From CAIVVT01 sp052145115 (GTDB lineage: Bacteria; Acidobacteriota; Terriglobia; Bryobacterales; Bryobacteraceae): a DNA stretch of 64,000 nucleotides. The position numbers and the translations under genes were made by a program. This document shows positions 26,369 through 35,278 of this stretch, in pieces. How positions within the stretch are numbered: position 1 is the stretch's first letter; each line of letters opens with the position of its first letter. The notes beneath the pieces are model-generated. The model was not told the DNA's origin, made no database searches, and was given only the letters and a program-made list of their open reading frames with translations. Location of the stretch: the NCBI GenBank assembly GCA_052145115.1, contig JBKQPG010000043.1, positions 51,120 to 115,119 on the forward strand. Direction: 5' to 3'.

Positions 26369-26893
26369 CTATAGCGCCTCGAAGACGCCGCGTTCGCGGT
26401 TCTTGCGGACGCAGTCCCAGGGAAACCAGCGGCCGTTCATGGCGATGTAAACGCCAGGCGGCAGCGTCTGGACCAGCGCCAGCGCGCTGCCCAGGTTGAA
26501 CAGCCCGTCCGAGCTGCCGAATTTATAGGGCACCATGGCGCCGGTGAGCACGATGGTCTTAGCGGCCAACGCGCCGGAGGTGAACTCGCGTCCCAGGTGG
26601 GCCGCGGTCTCGGTCATGGTATCGGTGCCGTGGGTGATGACGATGCGCGGCTCAGGCGCGCTCCGAGCTTGGCTGGCGATGATGCGGCGGTCGTTGTCGG
26701 TCATCTCCAGGCTGTCGATCATCATGAGTGTTCGCACCTGCACGTCCAGCAGGCAGCGGCCCAGACGGAGCATCTCCAGGACGTGCGTGTCCTGGAAGAA
26801 GAGCTGGCCGTGCAGCTCGTCGTATTCCTTGTCGAACGTTCCGCCGGTGACGAACAGGCGGATCGGGCTGTGGGCAGCCGAATCACCCTGCAC
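26369..26893 (-). CDS. Short asparaginase-domain protein (N-terminal domain only)
   Basis: A 174-residue protein corresponding to the N-terminal half of type I/II L-asparaginases. Both catalytic threonine motifs are present: VTGGTFDK and VITHGTDTM. The C-terminal asparaginase domain is absent, as in a known group of short asparaginase-like proteins, so this is not necessarily a truncation. Substrate is uncertain. It shares a direction with the lactonase-fold gene upstream (51 bp gap). Confidence 0.85.
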   Translation of the reverse strand: MQGDSAAHSPIRLFVTGGTFDKEYDELHGQLFFQDTHVLEMLRLGRCLLDVQVRTLMMIDSLEMTDNDRRIIASQARSAPEPRIVITHGTDTMTETAAHLGREFTSGALAAKTIVLTGAMVPYKFGSSDGLFNLGSALALVQTLPPGVYIAMNGRWFPWDCVRKNRERGVFEAL

Positions 26894-26944
26894 GGTTGCA
26901 GGATAGCGCCCTGTGGAGGGCTCCGTCGACAGACCAGTCCGGCG

Positions 26945-28096
26945 CTAGGCGAGGAAGCGCAGGCACACCGGAGAGCCGCACTGCGCGGCGTTGCGGGTGG
27001 GGAGCAGCGTGCCTTTCTTCTTGTGGATCTCCAGCACCTTGATATCGTCGCTGTCCTGATGGGCGGCCAGCAGCCAGCGCCCGGTAGGGTCGAAGTTGAA
27101 GTTGCGCGGCGTCTTGCCTCCGGTGGCCGGCGTTTCGACCAGCGTCAGTTTGCCGTCGCTGGCGATGTCGAAGACGGCAATCGAGTTGTGGCCGCGGTTG
27201 GAGACGTAGAGATGGCGGTTGAGCGGATGGATGCGGATTTCGGCTGTCGTATTGTCGCTGCTGAACCCCTTGGGCAGCGTGGAGACGGTCTCTATTTCCG
27301 TCAGCTCGCCGCGGAAGCGGTTCCATTGGAAACCCGTGACGCTGCTCAGTATTTCATTGCACACGTAGCCGAACTTCTCGTTGGGATGGAAGGTGAAATG
27401 GCGCGGTCCGCCGCCGGGGACGGCGCGCACAAAGGGCGGATTGGCGGGCGTCAGCTTGGCGTTCTCGGAGTCGAGCTCATACAGGTTCAAGCGATCCGTT
27501 CCCAGGTCGCAGTTAACCACGTAGCGGTTATCGGCGGAGAGTGTGTTGGAGTGCGCGTGCGGGCCGGACTGACGGGCGGTGTTGGGGCCGAAGCCGGTGT
27601 CCTGGAAGAAGCTCATCGCCTCGCTCAAATGGCCGTCGGTGCCGATTTTGTAGGAGGCGATGCTGCCGCTGCCGTAGTTGGCGACGAGCGCCACGCGGCC
27701 TTTGGAGTCGAGGGCTACGTGGCACGGCCCGCTGCCCATGGAGGAGACCTCGTTGAGCAGGCGCAGCTTGCCGCCGGCCTCGATGCTGTAGGCGCCGACG
27801 GAGCCCGTGTTCTTCCCATTCCACATCCCGACCTCGTTGACGGCGTAAATGAAGCGGTTATTGGGATGGATCGCCAGGAAGGTCGGATTAGGGGTGGCGA
27901 CGGCGAGTTCCGGCGTCGAAATGGCGCCTGTTTTGGAGTTGAAGTGCGCCAATAGGATGCCTTTGCTGGCGCCGTGGGTGTAAGTGCCGATATAGAGGGA
28001 ATACTCGGCGGCGGGCTCTTCCGCGGCCCGAGAAGCAACTTGGAGCAGCGGCGCGGCGGCGCCGGAAACGAGGAGCTGGCGACGTGTGAGAGACAT
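26945..28096 (-). CDS. Lactonase-family (6-phosphogluconolactonase-like) seven-bladed propeller, exported
   Basis: A 383-residue protein of the PF10282 lactonase fold. The N-terminus MSLTRRQLLVSGAAAPLL resembles a Tat signal (TRRQLL) with cleavage near residue 25. The body shows repeated propeller segments such as 'YIGTYTHGASKGI', 'NPTFLAIHPNNRFIYAVNEV', 'GPCHVALDSKGRVALVANYGSG' and 'GPRHFTFHPNEKFGYVCNEI'. The cytoplasmic family member hydrolyses 6-phosphogluconolactone; an exported form is unlikely to do that and may act on another sugar lactone. Confidence 0.88.
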   Translation of the reverse strand: MSLTRRQLLVSGAAAPLLQVASRAAEEPAAEYSLYIGTYTHGASKGILLAHFNSKTGAISTPELAVATPNPTFLAIHPNNRFIYAVNEVGMWNGKNTGSVGAYSIEAGGKLRLLNEVSSMGSGPCHVALDSKGRVALVANYGSGSIASYKIGTDGHLSEAMSFFQDTGFGPNTARQSGPHAHSNTLSADNRYVVNCDLGTDRLNLYELDSENAKLTPANPPFVRAVPGGGPRHFTFHPNEKFGYVCNEILSSVTGFQWNRFRGELTEIETVSTLPKGFSSDNTTAEIRIHPLNRHLYVSNRGHNSIAVFDIASDGKLTLVETPATGGKTPRNFNFDPTGRWLLAAHQDSDDIKVLEIHKKKGTLLPTRNAAQCGSPVCLRFLA

Positions 28097-28240
28097 GGCG
28101 ACAACTATCCTAGCCTAAAGCGTGGGTACGCGCGCGGGGCACGTGCCTGCCGTGAAGGAGCCGTGCGCGGACGTGGCTTTACTCTGAAAGCCCGTTCGCG
28201 GACCACAAAAATGCCACGAAAACCATCCTGATGGTGTGGA

Positions 28241-28263
28241 AATGGGTGGGGATGCCACCCATT
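28241..28263 (-). terminator. Terminator-like hairpin after the PEP-CTERM gene
   Basis: AATGGGTGG (28241-28249) / CCACCCATT (28255-28263), a perfect 9-bp stem with a 5-base loop just beyond the stop codon of the gene ending at 28275. No clear T-run. Confidence 0.5.
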
Positions 28264-28274
28264 CCCGGCCGGCT

Positions 28275-28952
28275 CTAAAGGAGCCGTTTGCTGAGGATCA
28301 CGAGTGCGATCAAGCCGGAACCAAGCAGCAAAGGGGTGCGCGGCTCGGGAGCCGAGCTGCCATTGCCGGGCGCGCCGCTGATGATGACGGTATCGTTCTG
28401 TTCCAGGAACAGAAACTCCTGGTTCGAAGCGGCTCCCGGAGTAGGAGTGAGGACCTCCAACTCGTCATAGGCGGCGGCGATGCCGCCACTGGCGACGATG
28501 CTCTCCGCGCCAGTGAGTAGCGCAGCGGAACCTGTCGGGCCCGTGCCGTATGTCGGAGCACTGGGATCAAACAAATCCCAGAGGGCGAAGTTATAAGCTC
28601 CGGCCGTATCATTACTTACCGCCCCCAGGGCGGCGAATTCGTAGAGCAGAACGGCAGCCGTCTCATAATTCGTCAGTTCCGCTTGCTGGTTCGGCCCAGT
28701 CCAGCGGACATTCTGCAGCTGAGGCAGAGACGACAGGTAATAGGAGAATGGGCCGCTCGGGACGTAGGTGGTGTGGTCGATGTCGTCACACAGCAGGTCG
28801 ATGTCCAGCGAGGCGCCGACCGTGGCCTGCGCAAACCCGACATAGTATCCACCAGCCTGATTGACCGGCAGAGTGGTAAAAGCAACGGTAACCGTGCCGG
28901 CGCTGGCCATCGCCAGCGTCAGCAACAGTAAAACCGCGAAGCGCGTTTTCAT
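28275..28952 (-). CDS. PEP-CTERM-like sorted exported protein
   Basis: Start ATG 28952 has GGGAGC upstream and opens a signal peptide (MKTRFAVLLLLTLAMASAG); the frame is open to 29075. The 225-residue protein has a low-complexity, Thr/Ala/Gly-rich body and ends in a sorting signal: a PEP motif (APEPRTP), a hydrophobic helix (LLLGSGLIALVIL) and a basic tail (SKR). Proteins of this class are handled by an exosortase and often accompany exopolysaccharide. No exosortase is in this window. The arginine directly after PEP is not the usual residue. Confidence 0.82.
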   Translation of the reverse strand: MKTRFAVLLLLTLAMASAGTVTVAFTTLPVNQAGGYYVGFAQATVGASLDIDLLCDDIDHTTYVPSGPFSYYLSSLPQLQNVRWTGPNQQAELTNYETAAVLLYEFAALGAVSNDTAGAYNFALWDLFDPSAPTYGTGPTGSAALLTGAESIVASGGIAAAYDELEVLTPTPGAASNQEFLFLEQNDTVIISGAPGNGSSAPEPRTPLLLGSGLIALVILSKRLL

Positions 28953-29278
28953 GCGTAATGCTCCCTTGATTGAAGCCGTGGCCATAGCGCCGCTCTCCGA
29001 GCTTGTGGCTGCAGAGGAAATGGTCCGGCGAGAGGGAGAAAGCACGCTTTCGGCCAAACCGGGGGTGGATTCCAAAACTTTTATTATCAGTTAGTTATAG
29101 AAAACAGAGCGTCTTGCGTAATCAGGCCGGAACGGATGTCTGCTCCGTTTTGGTTCCAGGCCGGAACAGATGTCAGATTTTGAGACGAGAAGACCCGGCC
29201 GGCTGTTTTGAGCGCTACGAAACGGAAGCTGCGGACCCCGCGTATGGCCGAGGGCGGAGCGCGCGGAGCGGCCTTCGC
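28953..29278. other. Non-coding stretch with a short direct repeat
   Basis: No gene supported. It contains two copies of CAGGCCGGAAC[G/A]GATGTC, starting at 29123 and 29157, 34 bp apart. The low-GC part around 29075-29105 and the region near 28960 probably hold the promoter of the PEP-CTERM-like gene. Confidence 0.45.
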
Positions 29279-31438
29279 CTACGACGTTTTGGCGAGCAGG
29301 ACGGCGGTGGCGGAATCCTCCAGATCGAGGGCGACTTCGGAGGAGACGGCGGCACGGCGGAAGGGCACGTTGGCCGAGGTTGTGATGTCCACGACGGCCT
29401 CAGTCGAAGCCGGGAAGTGGACGGTGGCACGAGTGGCGGGGCCCCAGTTGTTGAGGAAGGCGGCGTAGCGGCCGGGGGCCTGGAGGGCGTGGAAGGCGAC
29501 GCGGCCGGAGGGCTCGTCGAGGCGGACGGGGAGGTCGCGCGAGGCCTCGAGAGCGGGGGCCGCGATCCAATGGACGACGCGCGGATCGTCGCGGCGCAGA
29601 CAGGCGTAGGTCAGGGCCGTTGCGTAATAGATAGCCCGGCCCTGGCCGAAGCGGTGCTCGACGGCGACGGGACGGCCGTCGGGGCCGCGGAGGGTCGCGC
29701 CGGAGGTTTCCTGCGGCAGCTGGCAGCGCCAGAGTTCGCCCGCGGTGTCGCCCGATTCGGTCAGAGCGAAGGGCTCCCAGGCGGCCTGGATGTCTTCCAC
29801 AGTGAAGCCGAAGACGTCGGAGAGCGGGCCGGGAGGAAACTGTTTCGTGGCGCCCTGGTCGTCCTTCCAACAGACGAGTCCATCGGCCCAGATGGCGCCC
29901 CCGCGGCGGACGAATTCGCGGATGGCGGCGGCGGATTTCGCCGATAGCGCGTAGCAATAAGGAAGATACAGGACACTGTAGCGGGCGGCCTGGCCGGATT
30001 CAAGCTCGGACGTATCGATGAAGTCGGCGGGGACGTGGGCGCGGTGGAGGGCCTTGTAGCAGCCCATGAGGGAGGTCATGATTTCATCGGTCGGGCGGCG
30101 CCAGCCGTCGACGGCGTAGAGCAGAAGGGCATCGGTGTCGTAGAGGATGGCGGCGCGGGCGGGGATGGGCTGGGCGTGTTGGAAGAAGTCCTGGTGCTGA
30201 TTCAAAACGGAGGCGACGGACTGGGTGGCACGGGTGCGGGCGGTGGGCTCGCCGGAGGGTCCGGCGAGGGCCCATTCGCCGGCTTCATTGCCTTCGGTGC
30301 GGGGATGCCAGAGCCAATAGACGATGCCGCGAGCGCCGTTGCCGAGGCCGTCCCAGAGCCAACGAGTGATTTCGCCGGAGGTGGGATTGAGGGGGCGGTT
30401 GCCGGTAAAGACAGTGGGACCGGCCTGGAGTTCGGTGACCCACCACGGGGCGGGGGCGGAGACGCTGCGGATGAGGTCGCAGCAGTAGGCGTAGGCGAGG
30501 CCGAAGTCCGGGCGCGGGAAAATTCCGAAGTTCCAGGCGGCGTGCATCGATGCGCCGAGGAAATGGACCGTGGGCTTGAGACGCCACATGTCGCGGCCAT
30601 TGGCGGGCATGTTGGTCGTGAGGCCCGGGGGATTGCAGTGGGTTAGAGCGCCGGGGTGGTGCTTGTCGACCTGAGAGTGAATCCAGCGGAGCTGGTCGGC
30701 GAGGTGGTCGCAACGGAAGCGGCGCCAGTCGAGATTAGAAGGATAGTCGGGCCAGCCGGAGCGCGGATCAACGGGCGCGCGGGCGTCGGAGAAGCTGCGC
30801 AGGCGGGTGTACCAGACCTGGTTGAGCTGGTCCACCGTGCCGTACTTGCGCTCGAGCCAGCGGGCATACCCGGCCAGCACGAAGGGCTCGTTGGAGCTGC
30901 TGATGCCGGGCTCGTTCTGCAGCAGCCAGACGCCGTGGGCGGCGTGGTTGCGGTAGCGGGTGACAATCTTCTCCAGATAGATTTCGGAGTAGGGGCGCAG
31001 GGCGGGATTGGAGAGGTCGCGCCAGGCATGGTAGAAGGGGGCCTGATCCATCCAGCCGGGAGGGTCCTCGGAGCAGAGGGTATTGGCGATGAGGATGCCG
31101 TTCTGGGCGGCAGCGTCATAGATCCAGTCGTAGCCGCTGAAATCCCATTTGCCCTGCTCGCGCTCGACTTGGTCCCAAAGGGTGAAGATGCGGGCGATGG
31201 AGAGGCCGGTCTCGGCCATGCGGCGGAAGTGATGGAAGACCGAGTCGCGGGTCTCGGTGCGATTGAGGAAGAACTCGGCGCCGAGGCGCGGATGGTCCAG
31301 GATGGAAGCCCCGGATGGCGCGGTGGGAGCAGCCCAGGGTACCAGCAACGAACCGGCGGCGGCAGAGGCGATGAAGCCGCGGCGCGTGGTGAGCGGCGGG
31401 GCCGACGTGGCGGAATCGGGGCGATAGGAGTCGGACAT
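29279..31438 (-). CDS. GH42-type beta-galactosidase, Tat-exported
   Basis: A 719-residue enzyme from ATG 31438 (GAGGTG upstream; an in-frame GTG lies three codons earlier). A Tat signal, TTRRGFIASAAAG, is at about residues 17-29. The TIM-barrel has the acid/base Glu176 in LLQNEPG and the candidate nucleophile Glu336 in WWVTELQAGP. A beta-galactosidase trimerisation (GATase-like) domain follows (about 430-610, 'YSVLYLPYCYAL...IREFVRRGGAIWADG'), then a small C-terminal domain. GH42 enzymes cleave beta-galactosides, and the Tat signal puts this one in the periplasm. It is divergent from the DUF5107-TPR gene. Confidence 0.9.
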   Translation of the reverse strand: MSDSYRPDSATSAPPLTTRRGFIASAAAGSLLVPWAAPTAPSGASILDHPRLGAEFFLNRTETRDSVFHHFRRMAETGLSIARIFTLWDQVEREQGKWDFSGYDWIYDAAAQNGILIANTLCSEDPPGWMDQAPFYHAWRDLSNPALRPYSEIYLEKIVTRYRNHAAHGVWLLQNEPGISSSNEPFVLAGYARWLERKYGTVDQLNQVWYTRLRSFSDARAPVDPRSGWPDYPSNLDWRRFRCDHLADQLRWIHSQVDKHHPGALTHCNPPGLTTNMPANGRDMWRLKPTVHFLGASMHAAWNFGIFPRPDFGLAYAYCCDLIRSVSAPAPWWVTELQAGPTVFTGNRPLNPTSGEITRWLWDGLGNGARGIVYWLWHPRTEGNEAGEWALAGPSGEPTARTRATQSVASVLNQHQDFFQHAQPIPARAAILYDTDALLLYAVDGWRRPTDEIMTSLMGCYKALHRAHVPADFIDTSELESGQAARYSVLYLPYCYALSAKSAAAIREFVRRGGAIWADGLVCWKDDQGATKQFPPGPLSDVFGFTVEDIQAAWEPFALTESGDTAGELWRCQLPQETSGATLRGPDGRPVAVEHRFGQGRAIYYATALTYACLRRDDPRVVHWIAAPALEASRDLPVRLDEPSGRVAFHALQAPGRYAAFLNNWGPATRATVHFPASTEAVVDITTSANVPFRRAAVSSEVALDLEDSATAVLLAKTS

Positions 31439-31762
31439 GCGGCGCACCTCGTTTTAAAGATCGTGCCTGGCTTCAAAGAACGATCGGACGGGGCGGTCAG
31501 GACGAACAGCGTTCGCGTTCCTGCCAAGCCAAGCCGCGGAGCAAACCCATCATAGTGGAGCCGGGAACGAAGCGGCAGCGCAACGCAAACTGGCGGCGAT
31601 GATCCAGATCCGATAGTCTAATATCGGAACTTCGGCCGGGCTGCCGGCTCCGCATGTCGCGGAGCGGGCGGGCCGCGTCTGGCATGCCCCGGCGCAAGCC
31701 TGTTCGGGCTGAGGCAAGTGTGCCGCCGGAAGGGAAATCGTCCGCGAATGGAGCTGTACGTC
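31439..31762. promoter_or_regulatory. Divergent intergenic region between GH42 and DUF5107-TPR genes
   Basis: About 324 bp without a gene. Visible structure: CCGATA-N6-TATCGG (31610-31627), a symmetrical candidate operator, and CTCCGC-N5-GCGGAG (31648-31664), a candidate hairpin. Because both genes appear to be carbohydrate-related, shared regulation from here is plausible but not shown. Confidence 0.45.
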
Positions 31763-34700
31763 ATGAAACGTTTTGGTGATTATTTGATTCCGCTGCTGGG
31801 CCTGGCCGTGCTGCTGGCGGGCGCTGTGCCGGCGCTCAGGGCGGCCGATGCGCCGGTGCGGGTGTGGGAAGAGAAGATCGTCATCCCCACTTACATGGCG
31901 GGCGATCCGGAGCCGAATCCGATCTTCAACCTGGGGCGCGAATCGCAGGGGGCGCAGGGGATCGTTTATCCCTACCCGCTGTACGACGTGTTGACCCACA
32001 CGAAGGTCGATAAGACGTACAAGATCGTTTATCTCGAAAACGAGTACATCAAGATTGGCATCCTGCCGGAGATTGGCGGGCGGCTATTCGAGGGCATCGA
32101 CAAGACCAACGGCTACAACTTCATTTACCGGCAGCACGTGATCAAGCCGGCGCTGATCGGGTTGATCGGCGCGTGGATCAGCGGCGGCATCGAGTGGAAC
32201 ATCCCGCACCACCATCGCGCGTCGACGTTCCTGCCGGTGCAGTACAGCATCGAGGAGAACGCCGACGGCAGCAAAACGGTGTGGGTGGGCGAGTTGGAGG
32301 TGCGGCACCGCACGCGCTGGGCGGTGGGCTACACGCTGCGGCCGGGCACGTCGTACATGGAGGCCAAGGTGCGGATCGTGAACCGCACGCCGGCGGTGGA
32401 GACGATGCTGTGTTTCGCCAACGTCGCGGTGCACGTCAACGACAATTACCAGATCTTCTTCCCGCCGAGCACGCAATTCGGCACCTTTCATGGGAAGCGC
32501 GAGTTCATCAAATGGCCGATTGCCAACTCCGTGTATTCCGGGGCGGATTTCACCAAGGGCGTGGACGTGAGCTGGTACAAGAATCACATTCAAGCGAATT
32601 CGATTTTCGCGTGGAACTACTCGGACGACTTCTTCGCGGGCTACGACCACGGCAAAGAGGCCGGGACGATGGCCGTGGCGGATCACAATATCGTGCCGGG
32701 GAAGAAGGTGTGGACGTGGGGCGACGGCCCGCGCGGGCGGATGTGGGATCACATCCTGACCGACACCGACGGCCCGTACGACGAGCTGATGGTGGGCGCG
32801 TATTCGGACAACCAGCCGGATTACACGTGGCTGCAGCCCTTCGACGTGAAGTCGTTTTCCATGAACTGGTATCCGTTCCGCGAAATCGGCGGCGTGAAGA
32901 AGGCCAACCTCGAGGCGGCGGTGAATCTGGATGTCGACAAGACCGGCATGGCCAAGCTGGGCTTCAATACGACCGCGGCGCACGCGGCGGCCAAGGTGAA
33001 GCTCGAGGCGGGCGAAAAGGTGCTGCTGGAAGAGACCGTGTCGATCAATCCGGGCAAGCCGTACCTCAAGCAGGTGGCGGTGCCGGCGGGCATCGACGAA
33101 CACGACCTGCGGGCCTCGATCTGGGCGGACGGCAAGGAGCTGGTGGCCTATTCGCCGATCCGGCTGACGCCGGAACCGATGCCCAAGCCGGTGACTTCTC
33201 CGCCCCTGCCGGCGCAGGTGAAGACGGTGGAAGAGCTGTACCTGATCGGGCTGAGAGGCGAGCAGTTCCACGACCCGGCCGTGGCTCCCGAACCGTACTG
33301 GGAGGAGGCGCTGCGGCGCGATCCCGGCGATATCCGCGTGAACACCGCGCTGGGCATCAACTATTTCAAGAAAGCACGTTACGCGGAGGCCGAGAAGCTG
33401 TTCCGCAAGGCGCTGGAGCGGGATACCGAGCGCTACACGACGCCCAAGGACGCCGAGCCGATTTACTACCTGGGACTCACGCTGAAGGCCCAGGGCAGGC
33501 TCGATGAAGCGAACAAATACCTCTACAACTCGACGTGGGACCTGCCGTGGCGCGCGGCGGGCTATTACGGCGTGGCCGAGATTGCCGCCAGGCGCGGGGA
33601 TTTCGCGGCGGCGCTGGATTTCACCGCCCGCTCGCTGGACAACAACGCGCTGAATATCCGGGCGTTGAATCTGAGAGCGGCCCTGCTGCGGCACATGGGG
33701 CGCACCGACGAGGCGCTGCGGGTGCTGGCCGCCGCGCATCGCCGCTCGGATCCGCTGGATGTGCGGTCGATGGCGGAGCGCTGGCTGGCGTCGAAGGATG
33801 CCAGGTCGCGCGGCGTGATGGCGGCGACGATGAACGAGCATCCGCAGACGGCGACGGAAACGGCCTCCGAATACCTGGATGCGGGGCTGTGGCAGGATGG
33901 CACGGACGTGCTGCTGGCGGCCGTGGCGGAGGCGCAGGACCAGGCGAAAATCCAGCCCATGGTTTACTACTACCTGGGCTACTTTGCGGAGCAACTGAAT
34001 CAGCCGCAAAAGGCGGCCGAGTACTTCGCGCGGGCGGAGAAGATGCCGTCGGATTACGTGTTCCCGTTCGAGGCTGAGGAGATTGACGTGCTGCGGGCGG
34101 CGATGAAAGCGAATCCGCGCGACGCGCGCGCGCCGTACTATCTGGGCAACCTGCTGTTCGACTGGCAGCCGGCCGAGGCGGCGAAGATGTGGCAGACGGC
34201 GGAGGCGCTCGATCCGGCCATGCCGATCGTGCATCGGAACATGGCGATCGCGTGGTGGCACCGCGCGTCGGGGCGCTCGCTGGACAAGGCGATCGCCGAA
34301 CTGGAGCTGGCGGTTTCGTCCACGCCTAAGTATGCCAAGCATTTCGCGGAGTTGGACGAGCTGTACGAAGCGGCGGGCGTGGCTCCGGAGAAGCGCCTGG
34401 CGCTGCTCGAGAAGAACCAGGACGTCGTCGCGCGGCGCGACGACTCGCTGGCGCACGAGATTGGATTGCTGGTTTCGCTGGGCCAGTACGATGAGGCGAT
34501 CCAGCGCCTCACGGGACGCGAATTCGCGGTCTGGGAGGGCGCCAACCTAAACGTCGCCGACAACTGGACCGACGCCCACATGTTGCAGGGCCGGAAACTG
34601 CTCGCGGCCAAACATGCCAAAGCGGCGCTGGCGGAATTTCAAGTCGCCCTGGATATTCCGACGAACCTGCCCTCGGAAGGAATCGATGTGAACGCCCGCG

Positions 34701-35158
34701 AGCCGGAAGCCGATTACTGGATGGGCAGCGCTTACGCGGCGCTGGGCGACCAGACGCAGGCCAAGAAGTACTGGCAGAAGGCGGCTGATGTGAAGCCGGC
34801 GCCGCAAGGGCAGTACCGGCGGCGGCGCGGCGGCCTGACACCCGCCACCGCGCAGGCATACTACCAGGCGCTGGCGCTGCGGAAGCTGGGCCAGGCCGAC
34901 AAAGCCACGGCGCTGCTGCATCAATTGGTGGATACGGCCAACCAGGCGCTGCAAGGCGGGCCGGCCAAACCGGACGCCGGCGCGCCGCTGGACACGCTGC
35001 GCGCGCAGCGTGCGACGTTGGCGACAGCGCACTACGCCGCCGGTCTGGGCTATCTGGGGTTGAACGAACCGCAGAAGGCCAAGACGGAATTCGACAAGGT
35101 TCTGGAGGCCAGCCCCGACTACGTTGGGGCGAGAGCGATACTGGCGGAGCTGCGCTAG
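31763..35158 (+). CDS. Secreted DUF5107 and TPR protein
   Basis: Start ATG 31763 is preferred (GGAGC upstream, signal peptide MKRFGDYLIPLLGLAVLLAG ending ALRAAD); the frame is open to 31718. Residues about 30-330 match the DUF5107 beta-sandwich, which resembles the galactose-mutarotase fold ('YLENEYIKIGILPEIGGRLFEGIDKTNGYNFIYR', split here by residues not shown). A linker domain is followed by many TPR units from about residue 480 to the C-terminus ('PEPYWEEALRRDPGDIRVNTALG', 'YYLGLTLKAQGRLDEA', 'AHYAAGLGYLGLNEPQKA'). At 1131 residues it is typical for DUF5107 proteins, which are found beside glycoside hydrolases. The function is unproven; sugar binding or glycoside cleavage is the usual guess. 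Confidence 0.87.
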   Translation: MKRFGDYLIPLLGLAVLLAGAVPALRAADAPVRVWEEKIVIPTYMAGDPEPNPIFNLGRESQGAQGIVYPYPLYDVLTHTKVDKTYKIVYLENEYIKIGILPEIGGRLFEGIDKTNGYNFIYRQHVIKPALIGLIGAWISGGIEWNIPHHHRASTFLPVQYSIEENADGSKTVWVGELEVRHRTRWAVGYTLRPGTSYMEAKVRIVNRTPAVETMLCFANVAVHVNDNYQIFFPPSTQFGTFHGKREFIKWPIANSVYSGADFTKGVDVSWYKNHIQANSIFAWNYSDDFFAGYDHGKEAGTMAVADHNIVPGKKVWTWGDGPRGRMWDHILTDTDGPYDELMVGAYSDNQPDYTWLQPFDVKSFSMNWYPFREIGGVKKANLEAAVNLDVDKTGMAKLGFNTTAAHAAAKVKLEAGEKVLLEETVSINPGKPYLKQVAVPAGIDEHDLRASIWADGKELVAYSPIRLTPEPMPKPVTSPPLPAQVKTVEELYLIGLRGEQFHDPAVAPEPYWEEALRRDPGDIRVNTALGINYFKKARYAEAEKLFRKALERDTERYTTPKDAEPIYYLGLTLKAQGRLDEANKYLYNSTWDLPWRAAGYYGVAEIAARRGDFAAALDFTARSLDNNALNIRALNLRAALLRHMGRTDEALRVLAAAHRRSDPLDVRSMAERWLASKDARSRGVMAATMNEHPQTATETASEYLDAGLWQDGTDVLLAAVAEAQDQAKIQPMVYYYLGYFAEQLNQPQKAAEYFARAEKMPSDYVFPFEAEEIDVLRAAMKANPRDARAPYYLGNLLFDWQPAEAAKMWQTAEALDPAMPIVHRNMAIAWWHRASGRSLDKAIAELELAVSSTPKYAKHFAELDELYEAAGVAPEKRLALLEKNQDVVARRDDSLAHEIGLLVSLGQYDEAIQRLTGREFAVWEGANLNVADNWTDAHMLQGRKLLAAKHAKAALAEFQVALDIPTNLPSEGIDVNAREPEADYWMGSAYAALGDQTQAKKYWQKAADVKPAPQGQYRRRRGGLTPATAQAYYQALALRKLGQADKATALLHQLVDTANQALQGGPAKPDAGAPLDTLRAQRATLATAHYAAGLGYLGLNEPQKAKTEFDKVLEASPDYVGARAILAELR

Positions 35159-35278
35159 GCTCGAACTACCGCCGGGCCTTGGCAGGGGCATGCCGGGCGG
35201 AATGCCGGTGCCGGGCGCGCAGGGCATCGGCAAGCGCATTGCAGTCACAAGCTCGATGCTAAGATTGGCAGTGCATTT

